This document shows positions 33,085-42,469 of a stretch of DNA of 47,703 nucleotides, piece by piece. Origin of the DNA: JBGPYB01 sp041493035 (GTDB lineage Bacteria; Acidobacteriota; Vicinamibacteria; Fen-336). The notes beneath the pieces were generated by a model, which had not been told where the DNA came from, ran no database searches, and saw only the letters and a list, made by a program, of their open reading frames with translations. A program made the translations under genes and the position numbers. Each line of letters opens with the position of its first letter. Within the stretch, counting starts at the first letter, position 1. The DNA lies in contig JBGPYB010000012.1 of NCBI GenBank assembly GCA_041493035.1, positions 1 through 47,703 of the forward strand. The letters run 5' to 3'.

Positions 33085-35631
33085 ATGGCCCCGCGGACGG
33101 CGCTCTCCCGGCGGTGGTGCGCGGCCCTCCTCCTGGTCCTCGCGACCACGGCGGCCTGCCGGCGAGAGCCGAGTGCGCCCGCTCGGGCAGGTGCGTCGCC
33201 GACGCCGAACCCGTACCCGACCACTTGGCGCTTCCACACCGAGGAGGAGTGGCTCGTCGCTCAGACCGTGGAGGCGATCGGCGGCATCGCCCTCTTTGCG
33301 TCCGGCCGAGGCGCTCCCGCACCTCTGGTGGTGTCGGTGACCCGCGCCCCGCTCTCGGACCCCCTCGCGCCGCGGCGCTTCACCGTGGCTCTCTCCCCAG
33401 GCGCCTTCGACGTCTCGACCCTCGACCTTCCCATCGACGACCACATCTGGTCCCCGAAGGCCTACGCGGCCGTGGCTCGACAACTGGTCGGTCCCGGTGA
33501 GCCGGCGCCCAAAGCGGCCGCGACCACTGGCCTCCCCTCTGCTCTCCTCGACCTCCGTGTGGAGACCCTCGAGCGAGAAAACCACCGCATCTCCCAGGCT
33601 CTCGAGAAGAGCCCATTAAACCCGCGGCTCAACGAGGAGGCCGCGCTCCTTCTCGGCGCCTTCGCCCTGAGAGAGACCAGCTGGTTCTTCAGCGACGTCC
33701 GCGTGCCGCTCTGCCGCCTGGCGGCTCACCTGGCGGTGGCTCGGCTCGACGGAGATGACACCGCGACCAACGTCGGCCGGCTCGCCGAGACCGCCCTAGA
33801 CGTGCTTGCGCTGCGGCAGAAGGTGGCCGTCGCTCGGCTCGACGCCTTCGTTCCCGCCTCACCGGCCGAGAAGGCCTGGTCCGGGGCCCTGCGCACCGGC
33901 GCAACAGGGGACTGGCGGATTCTCTCGCGGCCCGAGACGGCATCGCTTCTGGAGCGTTTCGTTTATCTGCGCACGCTGAATGAAAGGGTGGACCCGGAGC
34001 ACGGTCAGGACTTCATCGATCGGGGAGGGCACGAGCGTGTTGCGGATTGGCGGCGCCAGATGCTGGGCTATGGACTGGTGGCCGTCGGGACATGCAACAG
34101 GTACCGCGGGTGGGGCCTGCTAGAAGACGAAGCCGAGGTGCTCGGAGTCTGGCGGGCACACCGCGGCGTCGATCTTGAACCCGATGATTGGATCGATGCG
34201 CTCGGGATGAACCCGGGCGCCAGCCCGGCCGTCGCGGAAAAGGGCCGGCCCGAAAGATTTCATGTTCTCGATCTCGGCCTATGGATGGCCTTCGAGAGGC
34301 GCCACGTGTTGAACCAACTGCGTTGGGACGAACGCTGCCTGAGCCAAATGCTCGGACTTCCCGAGGCCGCTCGTGCTCAACGCAAGGCATCGGCTCACAA
34401 CTACGGAGGCCTCGAAACCTATCCGCTCGTGGCCCGCGAGCACGTCGGTGACCCCACATCGCACGAGGCGGCCATGACGGCCGCCTCGGCCTTCGTGCGG
34501 GCGCACCCGGAGCTGGTCCCTGCCATCGAATGGGTGGAGCTCTCACAGCCGACGGAACACGGGCCGCCCGCCAAGGATCTGGTTCCGTACGCGATCTGGT
34601 TCGATCCCTATTCACCCTTCGGTACCGCCTTCGATGCCAAGGGACGCACGACGAACACGTTCTTCAGGCCCCTCCGCGTCTCGGACTTCAAGACCGTTCC
34701 GCCCGCCCAGGCGGAGATGGCCCCGTATCACTACGAGCTGCGTTTCCGGCTCGCCCAGTCGCGCGGCGGCCGCATCAGCGACGTGAGTCTCGAGGTCATG
34801 GAGCCTGTCTACCGCGATCTCGCGGACTACGACTCCTGGGCGCTCAACGCCTTAGCGGATGCTGCCCAAAAGTACTCGCACCCGGACGACTACCGCCGCT
34901 ATGCGTCGAGATTGTGTGAGTTGACGGTCGAGAGCTGCTATCAACTGGCCCATTGGCTGGTCGAGCGCGGCGAGACCGACGAGGCCGCCAAGGTCTACCG
35001 CAAATGGGCCGCAGGTGCGCGGGATCGCGTCAGTTTCGCCAACGGCGTCGACTGGCTCGTCAACTACGACTACGAGCACGGACGGAAGGACGAGGCGTTC
35101 CGCATCGCACGCGAGGCGGCCGCGGTTTACTCTGCCGATGGGTTGCTGACCCTGGCGCGCCTCCTCGAGAGGACCAATGACCTGACGGGCGCGGAACGCA
35201 GCTTTCGCAACGTGTTCGATCGGTATGAGACTGCGACACAGTATCTGATCGGCTTCTATCGGCGCCACACGGACGATCCGAAGCTCAGGCCCGGAATGCG
35301 GAAACTCGAACACGAGGTCTTGCCCGACGGTTTTGTTCGCGATCTGGCCTCGTCACGCGTTGCCCCCCCGATCGATGGCGTGCTCATCAAGGGCTCGTCG
35401 CCGGCCGTCGGCGAAGCCAAGCTGCAAGCCGGGAACGTGATCGTCGCGCTCGATGGCTATCGGGTGCAGAACTTGAAGCAGTACAACTGGGTGCGATTTC
35501 TCGCGCCCGACGACGCGCCGATGAACCTGACAGTCTGGCAAGTGTCGCGGTTCATCGACGTGCGGGCGAATCCTGCACACCGCTGGTTCGGCGCGAACTT
35601 CGAAAACTACACCCCGGATCCGCAGCAATAG
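33085..35631 (+). CDS. Probable lipoprotein of unknown function with TPR-like region and C-terminal PDZ-like domain
   Basis: From ATG 33085 the product has 848 residues. It begins with a basic signal segment (RRWCAALLLVLATTAACRRE); the cysteine after TTAA could be lipidated, though the lipobox is not ideal. The body is soluble. Residues around 620-740 look like helical repeats (YQLAHWLVERGETDEAAKVY, LARLLERTNDLTGAERSFRN). The last 100 residues contain GVLIKGSSPAVGEAKLQAGN and VIVALDGYRVQNLKQ, which look like a PDZ domain. The remainder matches no family I know. It may be a periplasmic or outer-membrane scaffold. An ATG-like start six codons earlier (33067) is possible, but the GACAAT box favours 33085. 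Confidence 0.65.
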   Translation: MAPRTALSRRWCAALLLVLATTAACRREPSAPARAGASPTPNPYPTTWRFHTEEEWLVAQTVEAIGGIALFASGRGAPAPLVVSVTRAPLSDPLAPRRFTVALSPGAFDVSTLDLPIDDHIWSPKAYAAVARQLVGPGEPAPKAAATTGLPSALLDLRVETLERENHRISQALEKSPLNPRLNEEAALLLGAFALRETSWFFSDVRVPLCRLAAHLAVARLDGDDTATNVGRLAETALDVLALRQKVAVARLDAFVPASPAEKAWSGALRTGATGDWRILSRPETASLLERFVYLRTLNERVDPEHGQDFIDRGGHERVADWRRQMLGYGLVAVGTCNRYRGWGLLEDEAEVLGVWRAHRGVDLEPDDWIDALGMNPGASPAVAEKGRPERFHVLDLGLWMAFERRHVLNQLRWDERCLSQMLGLPEAARAQRKASAHNYGGLETYPLVAREHVGDPTSHEAAMTAASAFVRAHPELVPAIEWVELSQPTEHGPPAKDLVPYAIWFDPYSPFGTAFDAKGRTTNTFFRPLRVSDFKTVPPAQAEMAPYHYELRFRLAQSRGGRISDVSLEVMEPVYRDLADYDSWALNALADAAQKYSHPDDYRRYASRLCELTVESCYQLAHWLVERGETDEAAKVYRKWAAGARDRVSFANGVDWLVNYDYEHGRKDEAFRIAREAAAVYSADGLLTLARLLERTNDLTGAERSFRNVFDRYETATQYLIGFYRRHTDDPKLRPGMRKLEHEVLPDGFVRDLASSRVAPPIDGVLIKGSSPAVGEAKLQAGNVIVALDGYRVQNLKQYNWVRFLAPDDAPMNLTVWQVSRFIDVRANPAHRWFGANFENYTPDPQQ

Positions 35632-35653
35632 GAGCGATGAGTTCGGGGCCCCG

Positions 35654-36360
35654 TCACCGAGACTGCGGCGGCGCCGTAGTCGCCGCGCGAGCGAGCCAGA
35701 CGGCCATCTCGCCGGCACCGCGATTGGACCATGCGTAGTAGGGGACCGCTGTCAGAGCTTTGGGCGTGCCGGTAGCGCCCGAGACGGTGCCGTGCAACAG
35801 CGTGATTCCACCAAGGAGGTCGCGCCTTTCGTCGAGCTCGAAGCGGGCCGCGTCTGAGACCACGACGTTCAGCACCGAGTTGTCGTTGTCGATTCCCTCG
35901 GCGCAGTAGACGGGGGGACCTCGCTCGAGCGCGATCTTCCCTCGATCGTCGGCGACGCGTTCGTCGGCCACCACGCGCCGAACGGGCATGGGGAGATCGA
36001 GGGCGATCACGTCGCCCGGCCCATGAACGGGACAGCACCGCGTAGCCGTCGCTCAGGCTCGCGGCCGCGACTTCGCCGTTCACGCGAAGCTGGTAGCCCG
36101 CCTCGGCCGAGTCGACGTATCGGTAGAGGTCGCTCGGCACCGGTCGTCCGCGCGCCCAACCCGGGATGCGCACCCGTACCTCGAACACGCGCGGGCGGTC
36201 CGGCGTGAGCCGTAACGATACGTGGCCGTCCCACGGGTAGCGCGTCTCCTGGGTCAGTGCGACCTTGCCGGCGCCGACCTCCGCCGAGGCCTCGCTCGCG
36301 ACGAAGAGGTTGACGTAGAGCACGTCCTTCCTCACGGCGTACGGTGCGAACCTCGAGCTT
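35654..36360 (-). pseudogene. GH127 (beta-L-arabinofuranosidase-type) remnant, 5'-truncated and frameshifted
   Basis: The minus strand encodes only the C-terminal third of a GH127/DUF1680 enzyme. One frame (about 36360-36015) gives VLYVNLFVASEASAEVG, YPWDGHVSLRL and RVRIPGWARGRPVPSDLYRY. The next frame (36010-35654) continues VIALDLPMPVRRVVADERV, KIALERGPPVYCAEG and ending in AVPYYAWSNRGAGEMAVWLA. The switch is explained by one extra G in GCCGGGCGAC; without it the text reads AGDVIALDLP as in the family. The N-terminal 400 residues, including the catalytic cysteine and glutamate, are missing, so it is not functional even if the frameshift is an artefact. It lies downstream of the esterase-SMP-30 gene, 28 bases away. 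Confidence 0.8.
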
Positions 36361-36387
36361 CTCCTCGATCACAGAGCGTCCTTCAGT

Positions 36388-38133
<1,746 letters not shown>

Positions 38134-38136
38134 GGG

Positions 38137-38331
38137 TCAGTCTCCCTCCAGGATGGCAGGATCCAATAGGTCTTGGGGGCGACCCGAAGCGCGCTTGTTC
38201 TCGACAAGTTGGCGGAGCCCGATGACGGGAACGTGCTCATCGCCGCAGGTCGTCGTCGCGCGGCCCGTCCACGCTTCCGGAAACGCCACGCCGTCGATTG
38301 CCGTGACGATGTCGATGCGGTTCCTCTTCAC
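38137..38331 (-). pseudogene. C-terminal fragment of a nucleotidyltransferase-like protein
   Basis: The open frame encodes 64 residues, beginning KRNRIDIVTAIDGVAFPEAW and continuing to PVIGLRQLVENKRASGRPQD. This resembles the C-terminal half of small nucleotidyltransferases related to toxin-antitoxin or AbiEii-like families (RIDLLTAIDGV, IPVIGL, LIENKRATGRPQD). The upstream part with the GSxxD catalytic site is absent, and a TGA stands a few codons before the putative GTG start, so this is a decayed remnant. Family assignment is from memory of the motif. Confidence 0.55.
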
Positions 38332-38390
38332 GACGATCCACGCCCTTCATTCTATTGCTTCTGCACAGGAAGGCCCGGCGGGGGAGCGTG

Positions 38391-38606
38391 CTACTTGCCA
38401 CCCTCGTACTTGAAGGAGACCTTGAGCTTCGCCCGATAGTTCTTGATCTTGCCGTTCTCGATCTGTATGTCCAGCTCCGAGACCTCGGCGATACGAAGCT
38501 CACGCAGCGACTTGGAGGCGCGCGCGACCGCGGCGGCGGCGGCTTTCTCCCAGGATTCGCTGCTGGTGCCAATCAACTCGATGACTTTGTAGACGCTCTC
38601 TGGCAT
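38391..38606 (-). CDS. Dodecin family flavin-binding protein
   Basis: This 71-residue protein matches dodecins along its whole length: VYKVIELIGTSSESWEKAAA, a helix AVARASKSLRELRIAEV and a C-terminal strand pair IENGKIKNYRAKLKVSFKYE. Dodecins form hollow dodecamers that store riboflavin or FMN and may protect against light-induced damage. It is monocistronic with GGGAG upstream of the ATG. The length is as usual for the family. Confidence 0.92.
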   Translation of the reverse strand: MPESVYKVIELIGTSSESWEKAAAAAVARASKSLRELRIAEVSELDIQIENGKIKNYRAKLKVSFKYEGGK

Positions 38607-38708
38607 GGAGTTCTCCCTTTCTATTCAATGTCCGGCCGCGAGGAGATGCTACACCTCTCGTCTACCCTTCGTTGGGAAGACGGGCGGGCTGGGCCCACGA
38701 GGCTGCTG

Positions 38709-38726
38709 CCGCCCGCCTACGGGCGG
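38709..38726. other. GC-rich hairpin without T-run
   Basis: CCGCCCG-CCTA-CGGGCGG forms a seven-pair stem-loop in the 210-base intergenic stretch between dodecin and the small secreted protein gene. Lacking a T-tract, it is at best a weak terminator. Confidence 0.3.
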
Positions 38727-38816
38727 GTCGGCCGCGGCTCGCTGAGTACCGGGAGTTTCTGAGACAGATGTACTTCCCAGCGGCTCCGGGCGCACAATGA
38801 AGTGGAAGGAGGAAGC

Positions 38817-39125
38817 ATGCAGGCAGCAGCGATTTCCGGGCTCCTGGCCGTCCTCGGCGCAGCGGCACTCCCTCAGACACGCAGCGCGATGCCGGACGTC
38901 GTGAAGGGCCTCGGTCTCTCCGACTCGCAGAGGATCGGGCTATTCGCTCAACCCATGGTGCTCGGCCGCATCGTCCCTGAAGCGCAGACACCCGCGAAGG
39001 GGCCGGGCATCGACTGCACGATGATGATCCTGAGAGCGGATCCCAACATCGATCCCGGCTTCTCGGTGTCGATGAAAAGAGACGTCGATCTCAAGATGGT
39101 CGTGCCGAGTGTGTGCCGGGAGTAG
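38817..39125 (+). CDS. Small secreted protein of unknown function
   Basis: The product has 102 residues from ATG 38817, preceded by AAGGAGG. The first 20 or so residues form a signal peptide (MQAAAISGLLAVLGAAALPQ). The mature part holds LSDSQRIGLFAQPMVLGRIV and only two cysteines, C67 and C100, which could form one disulphide. The start 15 bases upstream (38802) lacks a ribosome site. No family is recognised. Confidence 0.65.
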   Translation: MQAAAISGLLAVLGAAALPQTRSAMPDVVKGLGLSDSQRIGLFAQPMVLGRIVPEAQTPAKGPGIDCTMMILRADPNIDPGFSVSMKRDVDLKMVVPSVCRE

Positions 39126-39177
39126 ATCGCGGCGCCACGGAGAACCGGTGCACAACTTGGCGATGCCGTAGGTCTCG

Positions 39178-39948
39178 ATGAGCGAGTACCCCAGCTTTGA
39201 CTTGACGGGCCGCGTGGCACTCGTGACCGGAGCCGCGCGCGGTCTGGGAAACGCGATCTCTCGGGCGCTTGCCCACGCCGGCGCGGATGTGGCTCTCGGC
39301 CTGAGAGACGCCAAGACCGGCGACGAAGTGGCCCGGGCCATCGAGTCGATGGGTCGGCGCGTCTTGCGGCTTCAGATGGACATGACTCGCCTGGACCAGA
39401 TCACGCGAGCGGTCGAGGAGACGGGCGCACATTTCGGGCATCTCGACATTCTGGTGAACAACGCCGGCATTGCGCCCGAGAATCCGGCCGAAGCCGTGCG
39501 CGAGGAGGACTTCGACCTGACCCTCGCCGTGAACTTGAAGGGAACGTTCTTCGCCAGCCAGGCCGCGGGCCGCGTCATGATCCGCCAAGGCCAGGGGCGC
39601 ATCATCAACTTGAGCTCGCAAGCGGGTTTCGTGGCGTTGCCGGGCGAGTCGATCTACTGCATGACGAAGGCCGGGATCTCGCACCTGACCAAGTGCCTTG
39701 CGATCGAGTGGGGGAAGCACAACATCACTGTGAATGCCGTCGCGCCGACGTTCATCGCGACGCCTGGAACCGAGGCGGCACTCGCCGATCCCGTGATGCG
39801 GGCCGACGTGATCGAGCGAATCGCCGGCCTGCACCGTGTGGGTCGGCCGATGGACGTGGCCGGCGCGGTGGTGTTCCTGGCTTCGCCCGCGGCCTCTCTC
39901 GTCACCGGTGAAACGATCCTGATCGACGGCGGATGGACGGCCCGGTAG
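39178..39948 (+). CDS. Short-chain dehydrogenase/reductase (3-oxoacyl-ACP reductase-like)
   Basis: This 256-residue classical SDR has the NAD(P) motif TGAARGLG (17-24), NNAG (94-97), catalytic S146/147, Y160 and K164 (YCMTK) and the C-terminal TGETILIDGGW. It resembles FabG, glucose dehydrogenase or gluconate dehydrogenase (IdnO-like) enzymes, and the neighbours do not settle the substrate. It is cytoplasmic and stands between a small secreted protein gene and a broken YdeI-type gene whose ATG lies two bases after its stop, which suggests former coupling. No strong ribosome site precedes it. Confidence 0.87.
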   Translation: MSEYPSFDLTGRVALVTGAARGLGNAISRALAHAGADVALGLRDAKTGDEVARAIESMGRRVLRLQMDMTRLDQITRAVEETGAHFGHLDILVNNAGIAPENPAEAVREEDFDLTLAVNLKGTFFASQAAGRVMIRQGQGRIINLSSQAGFVALPGESIYCMTKAGISHLTKCLAIEWGKHNITVNAVAPTFIATPGTEAALADPVMRADVIERIAGLHRVGRPMDVAGAVVFLASPAASLVTGETILIDGGWTAR

Positions 39949-39950
39949 GC

Positions 39951-40297
39951 ATGAAAGGGGACGCGCGGACGTCCAAGGCCTTCCGCGGTCCTGCCGAGTT
40001 CCGAGCCTGGCTGGAGAAGCACCGGGCGGGCACGCTCGAGCTTCTCGTCCGCTGCTACAAGACACACGCAAGCCAAGAGGGCCTGACGTACCGCCAAGCC
40101 CTCGCGAGGTGCTCTGCTTCGGGTGGATCGACGGCGTGCGGCGCAGCCTGGACACCATCAGCTTCAGCGTCCGTTTCACACCGCGGAAGCCCAAGAGCGC
40201 CTGGAGCACCGTCAACATCAAGCGTTTCGGCGAGCTCCAGGCGGAGGGTCGCGTCCACGCCGCGGGTATTCCGCCTCTGAAACGGCGGGCTCCGTGA
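39951..40297 (+). pseudogene. YdeI/OmpD-associated (bacteriocin-protection) family remnant
   Basis: The first frame (39951 on) gives SKAFRGPAEFRAWLEKHRAG and YKTHASQEGLTYRQAL; the text then continues in a second frame (about 40107-40297) with EVLCFGWIDGVRRSLD and FTPRKPKSAWSTVNIKRFGE, ending in a stop after GIPPLKRRAP. One missing base in CTCGCGAGG accounts for the switch. The family normally has about 190 residues, so the C-terminal half is gone. The 3' end overlaps the end of the minus-strand EI24 gene, which marks a deletion junction near 40290. Confidence 0.75.
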
Positions 40298-41015
40298 GAT
40301 CGAGCACCAGCAGCGTGCCGCCGGTGACGAGAGCGGGGGCGACGAGGAACGCGGCGCACGGGAAGAAGAGGCAGATCAGGCTGGCGAAACCCAGGCCCAG
40401 GCTTTCGGGGCGGTAGCGACGATGCCAGTCCCGGCGCGCGGCGAAGTCGAGGCCGCGTCGACCGAGGGCCGCGTCGGTGGTCTGGATCGCCAAGGCGTGG
40501 GCGGCCCAGAGCCACGAGAGCGCAGGCCCCAGGATCGGCACCAGACCGATCAGCAGAATCCCCGGAATGCGTAGGGCGAAGTAGGCAGCGCTCCCCAGTG
40601 CCTGCGCGATCTCCCAGCGAAGGCCGGTCGGCGTTCCGGTCGAGGTCCCCCGCGCCGCGGTCTCGACCTGTCGCGAGAGCCGTTCCAGGAGGGGCGCGCT
40701 CAGAACGAGCGCCGCCGCGAGCCCCAGGATCGCGCCGGCGGCAAGAGTGGCGATCCAAACGGCGAGGGCCACCGAGAGTCCCAGCCAATCGGGCAGGCCG
40801 GCCGCGCTTCGCTCGATGACAGCGGTCACCGTAGGGCCGACGAAGAGGCCGAGGATCACTCCCGCCACGACGAGGGCCGCGCAGAGGGCGGCGGGGAGCA
40901 GGGCGGACGTCCAGAGTCCTGGACGTCGCGCCAGGAACGCGACGCCGCCTGGAATGTGCCAAGCACCCGCGGCCGTGCGACGAACGAGGCCGGGTGCGTC
41001 CACGTCTCTCCGCAT
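40218..41015 (-). CDS. EI24/CysZ-like membrane protein
   Basis: This 265-residue protein has about four to six hydrophobic segments, including LWTSALLPAALCAALVVAGV, LAVWIATLAAGAILGLAAAL and LRIPGILLIGLVPILGPALS, with the loop APLLERLSRQVE typical of the EI24 domain. Homologues include the sulphate transporter CysZ, though the bacterial group is diverse and function here is unproven. The last about 20 residues (SEAEYPRRGRDPPPGARRNA) are encoded antisense to the YdeI remnant, so the native C-terminus was probably replaced by rearrangement. It is divergent from glgC with back-to-back promoters. Confidence 0.75.
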   Translation of the reverse strand: MRRDVDAPGLVRRTAAGAWHIPGGVAFLARRPGLWTSALLPAALCAALVVAGVILGLFVGPTVTAVIERSAAGLPDWLGLSVALAVWIATLAAGAILGLAAALVLSAPLLERLSRQVETAARGTSTGTPTGLRWEIAQALGSAAYFALRIPGILLIGLVPILGPALSWLWAAHALAIQTTDAALGRRGLDFAARRDWHRRYRPESLGLGFASLICLFFPCAAFLVAPALVTGGTLLVLDLTEPAVSEAEYPRRGRDPPPGARRNA

Positions 41016-41026
41016 CAGGGCGGGAG

Positions 41027-41032
41027 CTTATA
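41027..41032 (-). promoter_or_regulatory. Probable -10 box (TATAAG) of the EI24 gene
   Basis: On the minus strand TATAAG lies 11 bases before ATG 41015, predicting a very short leader. It is only seven bases from the glgC -35 on the opposite strand, so the two promoters may compete. Confidence 0.4.
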
Positions 41033-41039
41033 CCAGTGT

Positions 41040-41070
41040 TTGACACCCCGCCGCGGCGTCGTGGGACAAT
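41040..41070 (+). promoter_or_regulatory. Promoter of glgC (TTGACA-N19-GACAAT)
   Basis: A consensus -35 TTGACA (41040-41045) and GACAAT (41065-41070) are 19 bases apart. The -10 ends eight bases before ATG 41079 and no Shine-Dalgarno is present, so the transcript would be leaderless or nearly so. Confidence 0.5.
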
Positions 41071-41078
41071 GCGCCGCC

Positions 41079-42332
41079 ATGCAGGACCTCATCGCCGTGA
41101 TCCTCGGCGGAGGGCGCGGAAGCCGGCTCTTCCCGTTGACGCTGCACCGGTCGAAGCCGGCAGTCCCCATCGGCGGGAAATACCGCCTCATCGACATCCC
41201 GATCAGCAACTGCCTCAACTCGAACCTGCGGCGGATCTTCGTCCTGACTCAGTACAACTCCGAGAGCCTCAACGGGCACCTGAACAGCACGTACAAGTTC
41301 GACATCTTCTCCTCGGGCTTCGTGTCGCTCCTGGCGGCGGAACAGACGGAAGAGCACCCGGATTGGTTCCAGGGGACGGCCGACGCCGTGCGACAGAGCC
41401 TGCGCCACCTGAGGTCCCACCGCTCTCGCGAGATCCTCATCCTGTCCGGGGACCAGCTCTACCAGATGGACTATCGGAAGATGCTGGAGACCCACCGGCG
41501 CCACGTGGCCGACGTCACGATCGCCGTGACGCCCGTGCCCGCCGAGCAGGCGTCGGGCTTCGGCATCCTCAAGGTGAATCGCCAGGGACGGATCGTGCAC
41601 TTCGAGGAGAAGCCCGGGCCCGAACGCCTCCCCGATCTCATCTCGGAGATGCCGAACCTCGGCGAGACTCTCCTCGCGTCCATGGGGATCTACATCTTCG
41701 GGCGCGACGCTCTCGAGAAAGCCCTGGCCGATCCCACCCTGGTGGACTTCGGCAAGAACGTCATTCCCGACGCGGTTCCCAAGATGCGCGTCCACGCCCA
41801 TATCCAGCGGGGCTATTGGGAAGACGTGGGAACGATCCGGTCGTACTACCAGGCGAACCTCGACCTCTGCAAACCTGTTCCCCAATTCGATTTCTACGAT
41901 GTGTCCCGCCCTGTCTACACCAACCCGCGCTTCCTGCCCGCGACGAAGGTGGAGCACTGCACCGTGAAGAGCGCCCTCGTCTCCGAAGGGTCGATCCTCG
42001 TAGGCGCAGAGGTCGAGCATTCCGTCGTCGGCATTCGCAGCCGCATCGGGCGAGGGGCGCGCATCAAGGACAGCCTTATCCTGGGCGCGGACTTCTACGA
42101 GACGCTGGACGAGATCGAGCGCGCTGGCGCTCGAGGGCTCCCGCCAGTGGGGATCGGCCCCGACTCCGTGATCCAGAGCGCGATCGTCGACAAGAACGCC
42201 CGCATCGGCGCCGGCGTGCGCATCCTCAACGATGCCGGCGTGTCCGAGGCCGACGGTCCCGGCTACTACATCCGCGAAGGCATCGTCATCGTGCCGAAGG
42301 ACGGGGTCATCCCCGATGGGAGCACTGTTTGA
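41079..42332 (+). CDS. glgC: Glucose-1-phosphate adenylyltransferase
   Basis: This 417-residue enzyme makes ADP-glucose for glycogen synthesis from ATP and glucose 1-phosphate. The N-terminal nucleotidyltransferase domain has LGGGRGSRLFPLTLHRSKPA, PIGGKYRLIDIPISN, GTADAVRQ and LSGDQLYQMDY; FGILKVN and FEEKP follow. The C-terminal left-handed beta-helix (VEHCTVKSALVSEGS, IRSRIGRGARIKDSLI, VIQSAIVDKNARIG) completes the family. Length is normal. ATG 41079 is supported by family start and promoter. Allosteric control by glycolytic intermediates is usual in GlgC, but the effector is not readable here. No other glg gene is in the window. Confidence 0.95.
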   Translation: MQDLIAVILGGGRGSRLFPLTLHRSKPAVPIGGKYRLIDIPISNCLNSNLRRIFVLTQYNSESLNGHLNSTYKFDIFSSGFVSLLAAEQTEEHPDWFQGTADAVRQSLRHLRSHRSREILILSGDQLYQMDYRKMLETHRRHVADVTIAVTPVPAEQASGFGILKVNRQGRIVHFEEKPGPERLPDLISEMPNLGETLLASMGIYIFGRDALEKALADPTLVDFGKNVIPDAVPKMRVHAHIQRGYWEDVGTIRSYYQANLDLCKPVPQFDFYDVSRPVYTNPRFLPATKVEHCTVKSALVSEGSILVGAEVEHSVVGIRSRIGRGARIKDSLILGADFYETLDEIERAGARGLPPVGIGPDSVIQSAIVDKNARIGAGVRILNDAGVSEADGPGYYIREGIVIVPKDGVIPDGSTV

Positions 42333-42469
42333 ACCTGGGAACCCTGCCTCTCGACGTCCTCGACTCTCGGATCGACGCCTGGATCGCTGCCTAGAAAACG
42401 CGCTAAGGCCTCCCTCCTTCACAGACTTTCACGCAACCTTTGCAAATCGATCCGCGTCTTAGCGCCCAG

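Noticed and set aside
39091..41046. 651-codon minus-strand open frame
   Set aside because: Antisense to the SDR gene in the left part and out of frame with the EI24 gene in the right part; Arg/Pro/Gly-rich shadow.
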